Assembly: GCF_040706615.1 (NCBI RefSeq)
Contig: NZ_JAPDRF010000004.1
Location: 1-64,000, forward strand
From: Lentisalinibacter sediminis
GTDB taxonomy: Bacteria > Pseudomonadota > Gammaproteobacteria > Steroidobacterales > Woeseiaceae
Length of the DNA: 64,000 bases
Direction: 5' to 3'
The notes under the pieces were generated by a model. The model was not told the DNA's origin. It saw nothing but the letters and a program-made list of their open reading frames with translations, and did no database searches. Positions 1 through 8,127 of the stretch are shown in pieces (positions within the stretch are counted from its first letter, which is position 1; each line of letters starts with the position of its first letter). A program made the translations under genes and the position numbers.

Positions 1-564
1 CAAGGTGGCATAGCTCACCGTCACCGTGCGGGCAGAGGAAGCGCTGAGCACTAGCTCGAACGATGCAGTGACATTATCCGCATCTCCCTCCGTCACGCTG
101 ACCGCTTCCGAAGTGAGCGACGGCGCATCATCGTCATCCTGGATGGTGCCAATGGCAGACCGGGTGACGAGCGTCGCCCCGCTGGCATCGCTCAATTCGA
201 GGGTGAATGTCTCGTCCGCCTCGTCCAGGACGTCACTGAGGATCGGCACCACGATTGTGGCGCTGGTAGCGCCAGCGGCAACGTCCAGGGTTCCGGATAC
301 CGCCGTGTAGTCCTCGCCGGCGGTGGCGTTGCCGTCCGCGGTCGCGTAGCGGACGGAGGCCGCACCCGGTGCCGGTCCGGAGAGTGTGACCGTGAAAGCC
401 ATGTCCACGGTGCCGGAGTCTCCCTCCTGCACGGCCGGGCTGTTGATGCTGACCGACGGCAGGTCCTGCCCGCCGCCAGAGTCCGAACCAGAACCGCCGC
501 CACAGGCCGCCATCAGCAGGCAGCCGAAGACGATCGCGGCATACCGCGCGTTCTCGAAATCCAT
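1..564 (-). CDS. Calx-beta domain lipoprotein, 3' end outside the window
   Basis: Reading leftward from an ATG at 564, the frame stays open to the window edge, so only the first 188 residues are visible and the C-terminus is missing. The N-terminus is a lipoprotein signal peptide: a hydrophobic stretch ending in a lipobox (LMAAC) followed by a Gly/Ser-rich linker. After the linker comes a Calx-beta unit (start pattern VSINSPAVQEGD, then ATADGNATAGEDYTAVSGTL, then DEADETFTLEL and a DDDD run), and a second unit begins with VTEGDADNVTASFELVLS. Calx-beta domains are calcium-binding beta-sandwiches common in adhesins and matrix proteins, so a surface or matrix role is likely. It is transcribed away from the riboswitch-controlled lipoprotein and shares the intergenic region with it. 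Confidence 0.8.
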   Translation of the reverse strand, partial: MDFENARYAAIVFGCLLMAACGGGSGSDSGGGQDLPSVSINSPAVQEGDSGTVDMAFTVTLSGPAPGAASVRYATADGNATAGEDYTAVSGTLDVAAGATSATIVVPILSDVLDEADETFTLELSDASGATLVTRSAIGTIQDDDDAPSLTSEAVSVTEGDADNVTASFELVLSASSARTVTVSYATL

Positions 565-1047
565 AGCCAATCCGTCCTCGACGACCCTGTCCCGCCTTTG
601 AACCTATGCCCCCAGCAGCGTCGTTGCAAGCCAACCTGCGCGGATTGCATCTGGTTATGTCACCAATGGGCCAGGCAGCGCAGTCGAGCATTCGGAAACC
701 GGCTGATGCGGTGACTGCGCGTGGCCACAATCCTGCCCATGTGCAAAAACCGCCTATGCCAAACGTGTTCGTGCTCTTGGGGCCACCACTTAATGTAATT
801 TCTAGATAAAGTGTCGCTAATCGGAGACATCAAGCTGCTGTTTTTTATAAGAAAAAATTTATCCGATGGCTTGTAGTCAGGCCGGGCATGAGGTTAAATC
901 CTGCCCGGCTGGACGGGTGCCACATTGTGCGCCGGGCATGAGTCAAAGGATGGATTGGGAGGGCCGTCACAAATCGGCGGGCCAAACCTCCAATTATGTC
1001 ACCAGCCGATTGCCGTATCGGGTTATGTCAGTGACACTGCCATTCCG
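565..1047. other. Divergent intergenic region upstream of riboswitch
   Basis: No gene is seen in these 480 bases between two divergent lipoprotein genes, so the region must hold both promoters; none could be assigned securely. It contains three same-orientation copies of the octamer TTATGTCA (655-662, 994-1001, 1023-1030), the last forming the palindrome TGTCAGTGACA. It also has an 8-bp inverted repeat GCCGGGCA/TGCCCGGC at 881-909, with a partial second copy of the left arm at 931. Confidence 0.5.
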
Positions 1048-1126
1048 ATAAAGGCAAACCCGCCGAAAGGCGGGGACGCAAAGCCACCGGTCTACGGGCT
1101 CGGGCCTATGACAGCGGGGTTGCCGA
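1048..1126 (+). ncRNA. Cyclic di-GMP-I (GEMM-I) riboswitch aptamer
   Basis: The sequence has the diagnostic elements of the GEMM-I aptamer in order: GGCAAACC, a short GC stem closed by a GAAA tetraloop, GGGACGCAAAGCC, then the second stem beginning CCGGUCUA, and the closing strand AGCGGGGUUGCCGA. This matches the class I c-di-GMP riboswitch, in which the GAAA tetraloop docks into a receptor in the neighbouring helix. It lies about 135 bases upstream of the lipoprotein at 1263 on the same strand, so it most likely controls that gene. No U-rich terminator follows, which points to translational control. Confidence 0.93.
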
Positions 1127-1167
1127 CGCGATCAGACAGCGCATTCAGTGCAGTCGTCTCGTCCTCA

Positions 1168-1253
1168 CTCCGTGGAAACGATCCCGGGCCACTCCGCCGG
1201 CGGCGAATGGCCTTTGGACCTCACCGGCCAGGTTTGGCCGCAGGAGCACGGAG
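1168..1253 (+). promoter_or_regulatory. Putative Shine-Dalgarno sequestering pair of the riboswitch
   Basis: CTCCGTG at 1168-1174 is a perfect 7-base complement of CACGGAG at 1247-1253, which carries the Shine-Dalgarno core for the GTG start at 1263. Pairing of the two would hide the ribosome site, a plausible expression platform for the c-di-GMP aptamer just upstream. This is an inference from complementarity only; no folding calculation was done. Confidence 0.4.
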
Positions 1254-1262
1254 ATCAATACC

Positions 1263-1961
1263 GTGAAAGCAGGGATATTGTCTGGCCAGGCGGCAAGGGC
1301 GGCTCTCGTTGCCGTGGCCGCGATGAGCATTGCCGGTTGTCTCATGGAATCCGACGTTGACGAAGCGCCAGCGCAGGGAGTGATCTCCCGGCCGGATTCG
1401 CCGGCGGGGTCGGACGGCAATTCGCCCCCGTCCCTGGCGGGCACGCCCCGCTCCTCGACGAAGATTGGAGAAGCGTACCGCTTCGAGCCGCGCGCAACCG
1501 ACCCGGATGGTGACCCGATTAGCTTCCAGATTCAGAACAAGCCCGGCTGGGCCAGTTTCGACAGGACCACTGGCGAGATCACGGGCACGCCCCGGCAAGG
1601 CGACGAAGGCACGTACAACAACGTAAAGATCACCGCGAGTGACGGCTCGGCCAGCGATTCCCTCGCCTTCTCCATCACGGTCAACCAGGTCGCCACGGGC
1701 TCGGTGACGCTGTCCTGGACTCCCCCAACTGAAAATACCGATGGCTCGACCCTGACCGATCTCGCCGGTTACCGCATTTACTACGGCCTGTCGGAAGGTG
1801 ATTACCCGAACCGGATCGCTCTGAATAACCCGGGTCTGACCCGCTACGTGGTAGAGAACCTTACGGCGGACACCTATTACTTCGTCGCGACATCGGTCAA
1901 CGGGACCGGCGTCGAGAGCGACTACTCGAACGTCGCAGTCCGCACGGTCAGCGTAAACTGA
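1263..1961 (+). CDS. Secreted lipoprotein with Ig-like (He_PIG) and FN3-like domains
   Basis: A 232-residue protein beginning at GTG, with GGAGA 8 bases upstream. The N-terminus is a lipoprotein signal peptide with lipobox SIAGC near residue 26. Residues about 50-140 look like a cadherin/putative Ig (He_PIG) domain: an ATDPDGDPISF pattern, then FDRTTGEITGTP and a SITVNQ end. Residues about 145-230 resemble a fibronectin type III domain (VTLSWTPPTENTDGS, GYRIYYG, TYYFVATSVN). No catalytic motif is visible, so it is probably a surface or matrix structural protein. It sits behind a c-di-GMP-I riboswitch, which links it to biofilm control. Its 3' end overlaps the convergent oxidoreductase gene by 14 bases. 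Confidence 0.85.
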   Translation: MKAGILSGQAARAALVAVAAMSIAGCLMESDVDEAPAQGVISRPDSPAGSDGNSPPSLAGTPRSSTKIGEAYRFEPRATDPDGDPISFQIQNKPGWASFDRTTGEITGTPRQGDEGTYNNVKITASDGSASDSLAFSITVNQVATGSVTLSWTPPTENTDGSTLTDLAGYRIYYGLSEGDYPNRIALNNPGLTRYVVENLTADTYYFVATSVNGTGVESDYSNVAVRTVSVN

Positions 1962-3072
1962 TTGCTTTTCGGCCGAGTTCGGCGGCCACGACCTCGGCAA
2001 TCGCGAGCGCTGCCGTCAGCCCGGGTGACTCGATCCCGAAGAGATTCACGAGACCGGGGACGCCGTGCGCGTCCGCGCCCTGGATCAGGAAGTCGGCCGC
2101 CTTCTCGCCCGGGCCAACCAGTTTCGGCCGTATGCCCGTGTAACCGGGCGCGAGCCTGCCGTCCGGAAGCTCCGGCCAATAACGCCTGATGGCCTCTTCA
2201 AACGCCGGCAGCCGGCTTTCGTCGAAGCGGTAGTCCACCTCGTCCAACCAGCTGACGTCCGGCCCGAATTTCGCCTGGCCGGCCAGATCCAGGGTCACGT
2301 GGATGCCGAGTCCTCCCCCGCCCGCCACCGGGTAGACGAGGTGGCTGAATGGTGAGCGGCCCTTCAGGACATAATAGTGGCCTTTGGCGTAGCGGGTAAC
2401 CGGGACGTGCTCCGGGGCGAGCCCGCGGATGCGGCTCGCGACCTCGCTGGCCCACAGCCCGGCGGCGTTGACAAGCTCGCCGCAGGTGACGGAGAAACCG
2501 GCGTCATCGTCCAGATGCAGCGTGAATCCGCCCTTGCCCGCCTCCACGTGAGTGACGCGGCTCCGCGGCACCACTGTCCCGTCGGCCGCTTCCAGGTCGG
2601 CCTGCAAAGCCAGCATCAGGGCGTGGCTATCGACGATCCCGGTCGATGGCGAGAACAAGCCGCCGACTGCGGTGACCGCCGGCTCGAGTTCTCGAATCTC
2701 GTCGACCTCGATACGCCGCAGATCGGTCACGCCGTTGGCCCGCGCGCTGGCCGCGTAAGCGTCCAGGAGGTCGAGTTCCGCCTCGCGGGCTGCCACGATC
2801 AATTTCCCCAATCGCCGGTAGGGAATCCCGCGCTCCTCGCAATAGGCATAGAGAGCTTCCCTGCCCGTCACACAGGTCTCTGCCTTGAGCGAACCCGCCG
2901 GATAATAGATGCCGGCATGCACCACTTCCGAGTTGCGGCTGCTCGTATGCGCGCCGATCTCCGCTTCGGACTCCAGAACGAGTACCTGGCGGCCCGAGCG
3001 TGCCAGAGCCCTCCCCACCGCGAGGCCGATCACCCCGCCGCCGATCACGATGCAGTCGATCCGGTCCGTCAT
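1948..3072 (-). CDS. FAD-dependent oxidoreductase, L-2-hydroxyglutarate oxidase-like (DAO family)
   Basis: A 374-residue protein of the D-amino-acid-oxidase/LhgO fold. The Rossmann FAD motif GGGVIG is at residues 11-16, followed by the acidic ribose-binding end VLVLE. The pattern RNSEVVHAGIYYPAGSLKA is typical of L-2-hydroxyglutarate dehydrogenases and their relatives (COG0579). The C-terminus carries the expected GIRPKLVG and GIESPGLTAALAIAE motifs. The ATG at 3072 overlaps the stop of the upstream deacetylase/phosphatase gene in an ATGA, so the two are translationally coupled; the frame could extend upstream but the coupling and the FAD motif position favour this start. Family members oxidise 2-hydroxy acids; the true substrate and its link to polysaccharide are unknown. 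Confidence 0.85.
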   Translation of the reverse strand: MTDRIDCIVIGGGVIGLAVGRALARSGRQVLVLESEAEIGAHTSSRNSEVVHAGIYYPAGSLKAETCVTGREALYAYCEERGIPYRRLGKLIVAAREAELDLLDAYAASARANGVTDLRRIEVDEIRELEPAVTAVGGLFSPSTGIVDSHALMLALQADLEAADGTVVPRSRVTHVEAGKGGFTLHLDDDAGFSVTCGELVNAAGLWASEVASRIRGLAPEHVPVTRYAKGHYYVLKGRSPFSHLVYPVAGGGGLGIHVTLDLAGQAKFGPDVSWLDEVDYRFDESRLPAFEEAIRRYWPELPDGRLAPGYTGIRPKLVGPGEKAADFLIQGADAHGVPGLVNLFGIESPGLTAALAIAEVVAAELGRKAISLR

Positions 3073-4691
3073 GAGCGGTAAAGATGCGCCAGGTCCTGGC
3101 CGAGTCTGGCGATGCTCTCCTCGATAATGTCGAAGGCATCCTCGAATGCTCCCGGCGCAAGGCCGTACGGATCCTCGATCCAGGGCCGCGGCGGCCGGGC
3201 CCAGAGGCCCAGCAGACTTGCGCAAATGCCGTGGGTTTCGACAAAAGGCTGCATCGCTGACAGGTGGGCCGGCTGCATTCCCAGTACCAGGTCGCCGGGC
3301 CGGAAATCAACGTCTTTCACGTTCAGCGAGCAGTGGCCCGACAGGTCGATACCGCGGCCGTAAGCCACGCGCGCCGCAATCTGATCGGCTGGCGCGACGC
3401 CATTCGCGCCGAGGCCACAGGAAACCGTCGGCAAGCCCTCATCACGCAGCAGCGCCTCTGCGTACGGGCTCCTGCAGATATTGCCCTGGCAAACGAAAAC
3501 GACCCTGCGCACTTTGCCCAGCTCCGAACGAGGGGGTCGGCGGTAGCCACCAATCAGGGCTCTGGTCATCGACAACAGCGCTCTGGCCCGCACGCGACGC
3601 CCGAATCGCTTGTTCGACTTGATGGCAAGTCCACCAAGTCGATCGTCACTGGCCGAGCGTGTCATGCTCTTCGCAGTGTTCCGCAGACCAAGCCGCCGTA
3701 TGCCGGTTGTCGCCCGCCACATGGACTCGCCCACATGGCCCGCACCAAACCCGATTCGCTCCAGCGTCGCCGGCTCTTCACCGCGACGGACAATCGAATA
3801 CCGATGCCTGGCTGCCAGAGTGGCGTCAAAGCCGATAGCGCGGGCGATGCGATCCTCCCTCGGGCCGAAATCATGATCCTGCCCCACCGGCCAGGCGAAA
3901 GCCTTCAGCGGCCGCCGGAGCTCGGCCGATACTCGTTGCCAGGAGAGCTCCATCTCCTTCCTCACGTCCTCCTCGGGCAGGCAGGAGAAAACGCGATGAC
4001 TGCAGGAATGCGGCGCGAACGTGATCCCGCGCCCCTCCAGGTCGCGGGCCTGCTGCCAGCTCATGGGCCGATATGGCGCGGGCGGCGATGCGGGGATGAC
4101 GACGTCCAGGCTCCCGGACAGGGAATCCAGTGCCGAAGAGAGCGACTCCGGCGGCAGGCTCTTGCATATCAACTGGAACTCCCTGCGCGCCAGCACACGT
4201 GCCCTCTCGCTCGACAGATCGAAATCCAGCACGAGAGAGCCCACGGGAATGCTGGCTGCGGTCGACGCCGTCTGCCGAAACGCATAATGGATCTTGGCAT
4301 CCCAGGGCCAGTCGGAGCCGTCGACGAAATCGGTTATCAGGAAGATCGTGAGCGGCAATTCGCGTTGAGCAAAAACCTCCCCGAGTACCGAGCCCTGATC
4401 TTCGTAGCCGTCATCCGCCGTGAACGCGATCGACGGCCGGGAAACGCCCCTGCCGGCTCGGTAACGCTCCACGAGCTCCTCCAGGCCAAGAACCTGTATG
4501 TCGGCGGCGCGTACCTGGTCGAGATAGCGCTCGATCGCGCTGGGCTGATAACCCCCTATCCCGTTCTCCGCATCGGCAGCGCGATGAAACAACAGGATCG
4601 GCACGACGTGCCGGGTGGCATCGAGATAACGATTTCGGATGCCGGGCAGGGAGAGCACCCGATCCGCCACATTGGCCAGAGACGCTTTCAA
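3069..4691 (-). CDS. Fusion of NodB polysaccharide deacetylase and LMW protein tyrosine phosphatase
   Basis: A 540-residue two-domain protein. Residues about 30-330 are a NodB-type carbohydrate esterase domain: TADDGYED at 91-98 replaces the usual TFDDG motif with the Asp pair intact, and HSCSH at 228-232 supplies the two metal-binding histidines. Residues about 394-540 are a complete low-molecular-weight tyrosine phosphatase: the P-loop CQGNICRS starts at Cys401 with Arg407, and the general-acid motif EDPYG is near the C-terminus. In Wzb-type systems such phosphatases dephosphorylate the BY-kinase; the kinase here is at 49644-50549. The fusion is unusual. The gene leads an operon with the FAD oxidoreductase (ATGA overlap) and diverges from the ATP-grasp gene with under 100 bases between them. 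Confidence 0.9.
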   Translation of the reverse strand: MKASLANVADRVLSLPGIRNRYLDATRHVVPILLFHRAADAENGIGGYQPSAIERYLDQVRAADIQVLGLEELVERYRAGRGVSRPSIAFTADDGYEDQGSVLGEVFAQRELPLTIFLITDFVDGSDWPWDAKIHYAFRQTASTAASIPVGSLVLDFDLSSERARVLARREFQLICKSLPPESLSSALDSLSGSLDVVIPASPPAPYRPMSWQQARDLEGRGITFAPHSCSHRVFSCLPEEDVRKEMELSWQRVSAELRRPLKAFAWPVGQDHDFGPREDRIARAIGFDATLAARHRYSIVRRGEEPATLERIGFGAGHVGESMWRATTGIRRLGLRNTAKSMTRSASDDRLGGLAIKSNKRFGRRVRARALLSMTRALIGGYRRPPRSELGKVRRVVFVCQGNICRSPYAEALLRDEGLPTVSCGLGANGVAPADQIAARVAYGRGIDLSGHCSLNVKDVDFRPGDLVLGMQPAHLSAMQPFVETHGICASLLGLWARPPRPWIEDPYGLAPGAFEDAFDIIEESIARLGQDLAHLYRS

Positions 4692-4779
4692 GCTATGCCT
4701 TTATCACCGGGAACCGAAACACCCTCGGGCGGACCATTTGATACCATACGCCAGTCCGCGAACAGGGAACGCGTCACCT

Positions 4780-5958
4780 TTGTCAGCCACGGTCATTGTC
4801 CTCGACGGCGCCCAGAGAGCCGCGCTCGCCGTCGTCCGCAGCCTCGGCGAACGCGGACTCCGGGTTGTCGTGGCAGCAGACACGGAACGCAGCCTCGCGG
4901 GTGCATCTCGATGGTGCGTGCGAACCGCTGGGCTACCGAGCCCGGACCGCGATGCCGATGCGTTCGTATCCGCGCTCGAAGCACTTGCGAAAGGTGAAAC
5001 CGCCGCCCTCGTCTTCCCGATCGCGGATGCCAGCCTCACCGCCCTGCAGGGTCGTGCCCGACTGGCGGACGCGAGAGTCGCCTCCGCGCCTCCGGAATCG
5101 TACAACGCCGTCAGCGACAAGGCGACCCTGGCCGTACGGGCGGAACGGCTCGGCGTGCCGGTACCGCATAGTATCCGGGTGGCGGATACGGACGCACTCG
5201 AGACTGCATTGACCGGCTGGCAGGGCCCCGTCGTGATCAAACCGGCCTTCTCTAAGTACCGGCGAGGCGCCTCGATCCAGTCTACCTCTGTCGCCGTCCT
5301 GCAGGACGCAGAACAGGCCCGGGCCCGGATCCCCGAATTCGACTGGCTGGGCCCGATATCCGGCCTGGTACAGCAGTTCATTCCCGGCCACGGCGTCGGC
5401 CTCTTCACGGTCTACGGCCGCAAGGGTCCGCTGCACTGGTTCGCTCATCGGCGACTGCGTGAGAAACCGCCCTCAGGAGGCGTCAGCGTGCTGTGCGAGA
5501 GTGCGCCCGTAGACCCGACGCTCAGGGATTATGCAAAAGCACTCCTGGACGACGCCGGCTGGCTGGGCCCGGCCATGGTGGAATTCCGCGTCGACGCCAA
5601 CGGCAAACCCTGGCTCATGGAAATCAACGGCCGCTTCTGGGGCTCGCTGCAACTGTCCATCGACTCCGGACTCGACCTGCCATGGAGCTGGTACCGGGTC
5701 ATGAACGGCGAGAATCCTGCGCCCCAGTGGGACTACGAGACCGGGCGGAAATTGCGCTGGCTGCTGGGTGATCTGGACAATCTGTACCTGACGCTCCGGG
5801 ACCCGAATGTGTCGCGCAGCGCCAGAGCTCGCGCGGCCCTCCGCTTCGTGAACTTTTTCACGCCCCGCACCCGGTTCGAAGTCCTGCGCCTCGGCGACAT
5901 ACGGCCTTTCTGGCGCGAACTCCGGCTCTGGCTCGGGGTGGGAGGCGACCGCCGATGA
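4780..5958 (+). CDS. ATP-grasp family ligase
   Basis: About 392 residues. The N-terminal part (TVIVLDGAQRAALAVVRSLGERG) is a Rossmann-like pre-ATP-grasp domain. The central and C-terminal parts show ATP-grasp features: VVIKPAFSKYRRGA (nucleotide-binding lysine), VQQFIPGHGVGLF, and the metal-binding end MVEFRVDANGKPWLMEINGRFWGS. Such enzymes join a carboxylate to an amine or other nucleophile through an acylphosphate. The start is uncertain: TTG at 4780 fits the fold, while an upstream ATG at 4639 would overlap the divergent gene heavily and add an unlikely tail. The stop overlaps the next glycosyltransferase start in ATGA, so the two are co-translated and the ligase probably modifies the same glycan. 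Substrate unknown. Confidence 0.8.
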   Translation: MSATVIVLDGAQRAALAVVRSLGERGLRVVVAADTERSLAGASRWCVRTAGLPSPDRDADAFVSALEALAKGETAALVFPIADASLTALQGRARLADARVASAPPESYNAVSDKATLAVRAERLGVPVPHSIRVADTDALETALTGWQGPVVIKPAFSKYRRGASIQSTSVAVLQDAEQARARIPEFDWLGPISGLVQQFIPGHGVGLFTVYGRKGPLHWFAHRRLREKPPSGGVSVLCESAPVDPTLRDYAKALLDDAGWLGPAMVEFRVDANGKPWLMEINGRFWGSLQLSIDSGLDLPWSWYRVMNGENPAPQWDYETGRKLRWLLGDLDNLYLTLRDPNVSRSARARAALRFVNFFTPRTRFEVLRLGDIRPFWRELRLWLGVGGDRR

Positions 5959-7061
5959 GTCGACACCGCCTGCTCCATATCATCGACACCGGCGGACCCG
6001 GTGGCGCGGAGACGGTATTCGTGCGGGTTGCAGCCGGCCTGAGGGAGCGCGGCTACGAACCCGTCACCATGGTCAGCCGGGAAGGCTGGCTTTCCGGGCA
6101 GTGCCGACAGCAGGACCTCGCCCCTCTCATCAACCCACCCGGTGACGGACGACTGGCGTATCTCCGGCGGATAATCGAGGTCATCAGACGCGAAGATGTG
6201 AGCGCGGTTATCGCGCACCTCTACGGCGCGTCGTTTTACGCCTCCATCGCCGCCACCCTCGCCCGCCGACCGGTCATCAGCGTCTTCCATGGGCAGAAGG
6301 ACGTGGAAGGCAGCCGACTGAACCGGGTGAAGGGCCGCATTCTGTCCCTGCCGCCCGGTCGCAGCGTTTTCGTCTCCGCCGCGCTGCTCGCCGACCTGCG
6401 ACCCCGGCTGGGACTCTCCGCCCCGCGCTGCGAGGTGATCCACAATGGCGTGGACATTCGTGCATTCAAGGGCATCGGCTCGGGCCTCCGGCAGCGCCTG
6501 GGGCTCTCCGCGAGCGACATCCTCATCGGCGCGGTCGGCAATATCCGCTCCCCCAAGGCCTATGACGTCCTGCTGCGCGCCGCCAGGAGCGCGGCCGACC
6601 GGGACCCGAGACTGGTATTCGTGGTCGCCGGGGAAGGCGGCAACGATCTCGCCCATGAGCTCGAGGAATTGCACCGGCAACTCGAGCTGGAAGACCGGTT
6701 CCGCTTCCTGGGGCTCGTCGATGACATACCAGAATTCCTGGCCGGTCTCGACATCTTCACCATTGCCTCCCGCCAGGAGGGCTTTTCCATTGCTTGTGTG
6801 GAAGCGATGGCCGCCGGACTGCCGGCGGTGGCAACCCGGAGCGGCGGACCGGAGAGCATCGTCGCGGACGGCGTGACCGGTCGGCTCGTCCCGGTGGACG
6901 AACCGGTCCGGCTGGCCGACGCCCTGATCGAGCTCGCCGGCGACGATGCCGCCCGCGCAGCGATGGGAGCCGCCGGACGCCGGCGGGCGGAAGCCGAATT
7001 CAGCCTGGAGCGCAGCGTGGCTGCCTACGCCCGTCTCCTCGACGAACTGCTACCCGCTTGA
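5955..7061 (+). CDS. Glycosyltransferase, GT4 family (GT-B fold)
   Basis: A 368-residue retaining glycosyltransferase. The N-terminal domain begins with the acceptor-side motif GGPGGAETVF typical of GT4. The linker motif VIHNGVD and the C-terminal donor-binding motif SRQEGFSIACVEAMAAGLP, holding the E-x7-E pair, are intact. Length is normal. It is translationally coupled (ATGA) to the upstream ATP-grasp gene and converges on the deacetylase at 7109. It should add one sugar to the lipid-linked repeat unit on the cytoplasmic face; donor and linkage cannot be told. Confidence 0.9.
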   Translation: MSRHRLLHIIDTGGPGGAETVFVRVAAGLRERGYEPVTMVSREGWLSGQCRQQDLAPLINPPGDGRLAYLRRIIEVIRREDVSAVIAHLYGASFYASIAATLARRPVISVFHGQKDVEGSRLNRVKGRILSLPPGRSVFVSAALLADLRPRLGLSAPRCEVIHNGVDIRAFKGIGSGLRQRLGLSASDILIGAVGNIRSPKAYDVLLRAARSAADRDPRLVFVVAGEGGNDLAHELEELHRQLELEDRFRFLGLVDDIPEFLAGLDIFTIASRQEGFSIACVEAMAAGLPAVATRSGGPESIVADGVTGRLVPVDEPVRLADALIELAGDDAARAAMGAAGRRRAEAEFSLERSVAAYARLLDELLPA

Positions 7062-7108
7062 GACTATGGAGACGACGGAAACGATGGAGACCGGAGCCGA
7101 CCGGGCTG

Positions 7109-8113
7109 TCAGAGCGCGCCCGCGAGCCGCGCGAGGAAGGCGTCGGGTGAGCACGAGCGGTCCTCGTGCAGGGGCACGCGGCGAATCTCATGGGCAGGGG
7201 TCGAGCGGGTGTTCCAACCATTCTGCGTCGTGCAGGCACCCCGGTAATTCTCACGGACCAAGGCGGCAGCCGCAGGCGTAATATCTCCATTGGGATAACA
7301 GAACAGCTCGGGGCTCGTCCCCAGCTTCTGTTCGATCTCCCTGCGGGAACCGACCACTTGCTCCTCGAGCTCCGCCGGGGAGAGGTCCTCGTTCATGCGA
7401 ACATGGTGCCGGGTATGCGAGCCGATACGGATGCAGCCCGAATCCCGCATCGCGGCGAGTTCCGACCAGTCCGCGAGATCCCTACCCTCCGCCGGGAGCA
7501 CCGGGCCGAACCGTTCATCCAGCAAGTCGAGCTGCCGGTGACTGTCGGAATCGGAGCCCCGCTTGGCCATCGCGATGACGCGGCTGATCGCCTCACCGTC
7601 CAGTCCCTGCAATCCGACCCCGGCATCTCGCAGCAACGAATCCAACCACGGGCTGGCGGTGGCCGCCGGATCATGCGCCGCCGCTTCCAGCCGCCGTGCC
7701 AGACGCTCCGGCCAGAACGAATACTCCGTACCCGCGAGCCCCGTCACGGCGAAGATCGTCGCCGGGAGGCGCAACTCCCGTAACACGGGAAAAGCGCATT
7801 CGTAATTATCCCGCCAGCCGTCGTCGAAGGTGATGGCCGCCGCCCGCGGAGGCAAGTCGCCGCCGGATTCCCGCTGCCGGAGCCACTCGGCCAGGTCCAC
7901 GGGCTCGAAGTACTCTGCCAGCAGCTCCATCTGCATACGGAAAGTGTCCTCGAACACGTACATGCCCGGCTCCACAACGCCGAGCTCCGAGAATCGGCGG
8001 GGTAGCACCCGATGATAACCGAGCACGACCAACCCCTGGGAAATAAGGGACCACCTTGCCGGCGCACGAGACGCGCCATACCAATCTCGGAGCTTGCGGT
8101 ATAAAGACAGCAT
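7109..8113 (-). CDS. Polysaccharide deacetylase (NodB domain)
   Basis: A 334-residue carbohydrate esterase family 4 protein. The NodB motifs are clear: TFDDGWRD at about residues 95-102 and SHTRHH near 232-237, the metal-binding Asp-His-His set. A hydrophobic patch at residues 23-33 precedes LGYHRV, a common N-terminal signature of cytoplasmic or membrane-associated deacetylases of this kind; no clear signal peptide is present. It is the last gene of a minus-strand run that begins with the XrtA-type deacetylase at 11048, only 14 bases after the sulfotransferase gene. It probably removes N- or O-acetyl groups from the polymer or its precursor. Confidence 0.88.
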   Translation of the reverse strand: MLSLYRKLRDWYGASRAPARWSLISQGLVVLGYHRVLPRRFSELGVVEPGMYVFEDTFRMQMELLAEYFEPVDLAEWLRQRESGGDLPPRAAAITFDDGWRDNYECAFPVLRELRLPATIFAVTGLAGTEYSFWPERLARRLEAAAHDPAATASPWLDSLLRDAGVGLQGLDGEAISRVIAMAKRGSDSDSHRQLDLLDERFGPVLPAEGRDLADWSELAAMRDSGCIRIGSHTRHHVRMNEDLSPAELEEQVVGSRREIEQKLGTSPELFCYPNGDITPAAAALVRENYRGACTTQNGWNTRSTPAHEIRRVPLHEDRSCSPDAFLARLAGAL

Positions 8114-8127
8114 CCTGGGCTCAGCGC

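Noticed and set aside
881..909. GCCGGGCA/TGCCCGGC hairpin as a terminator or REP element
   Set aside because: No U-run directly follows on either strand and no second full copy was seen, so only the inverted repeat itself is noted.
3539..3548. GGCGGTAGCC resembling the ops/JUMPstart element
   Set aside because: It lies inside the coding sequence of the fusion gene and on the opposite strand, with no polysaccharide operon starting after it on that strand.
3264..4997. Plus-strand open frame of 577 codons
   Set aside because: It is antisense to the deacetylase/phosphatase fusion, has no recognisable domain and arises from the GC-rich third codon positions of the true gene.
7066..7100. Short tandem ATGGAGAC-type repeat between convergent genes
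   Set aside because: Two imperfect units in 35 bases; too short to call a repeat element and no ribosome site for a gene there.
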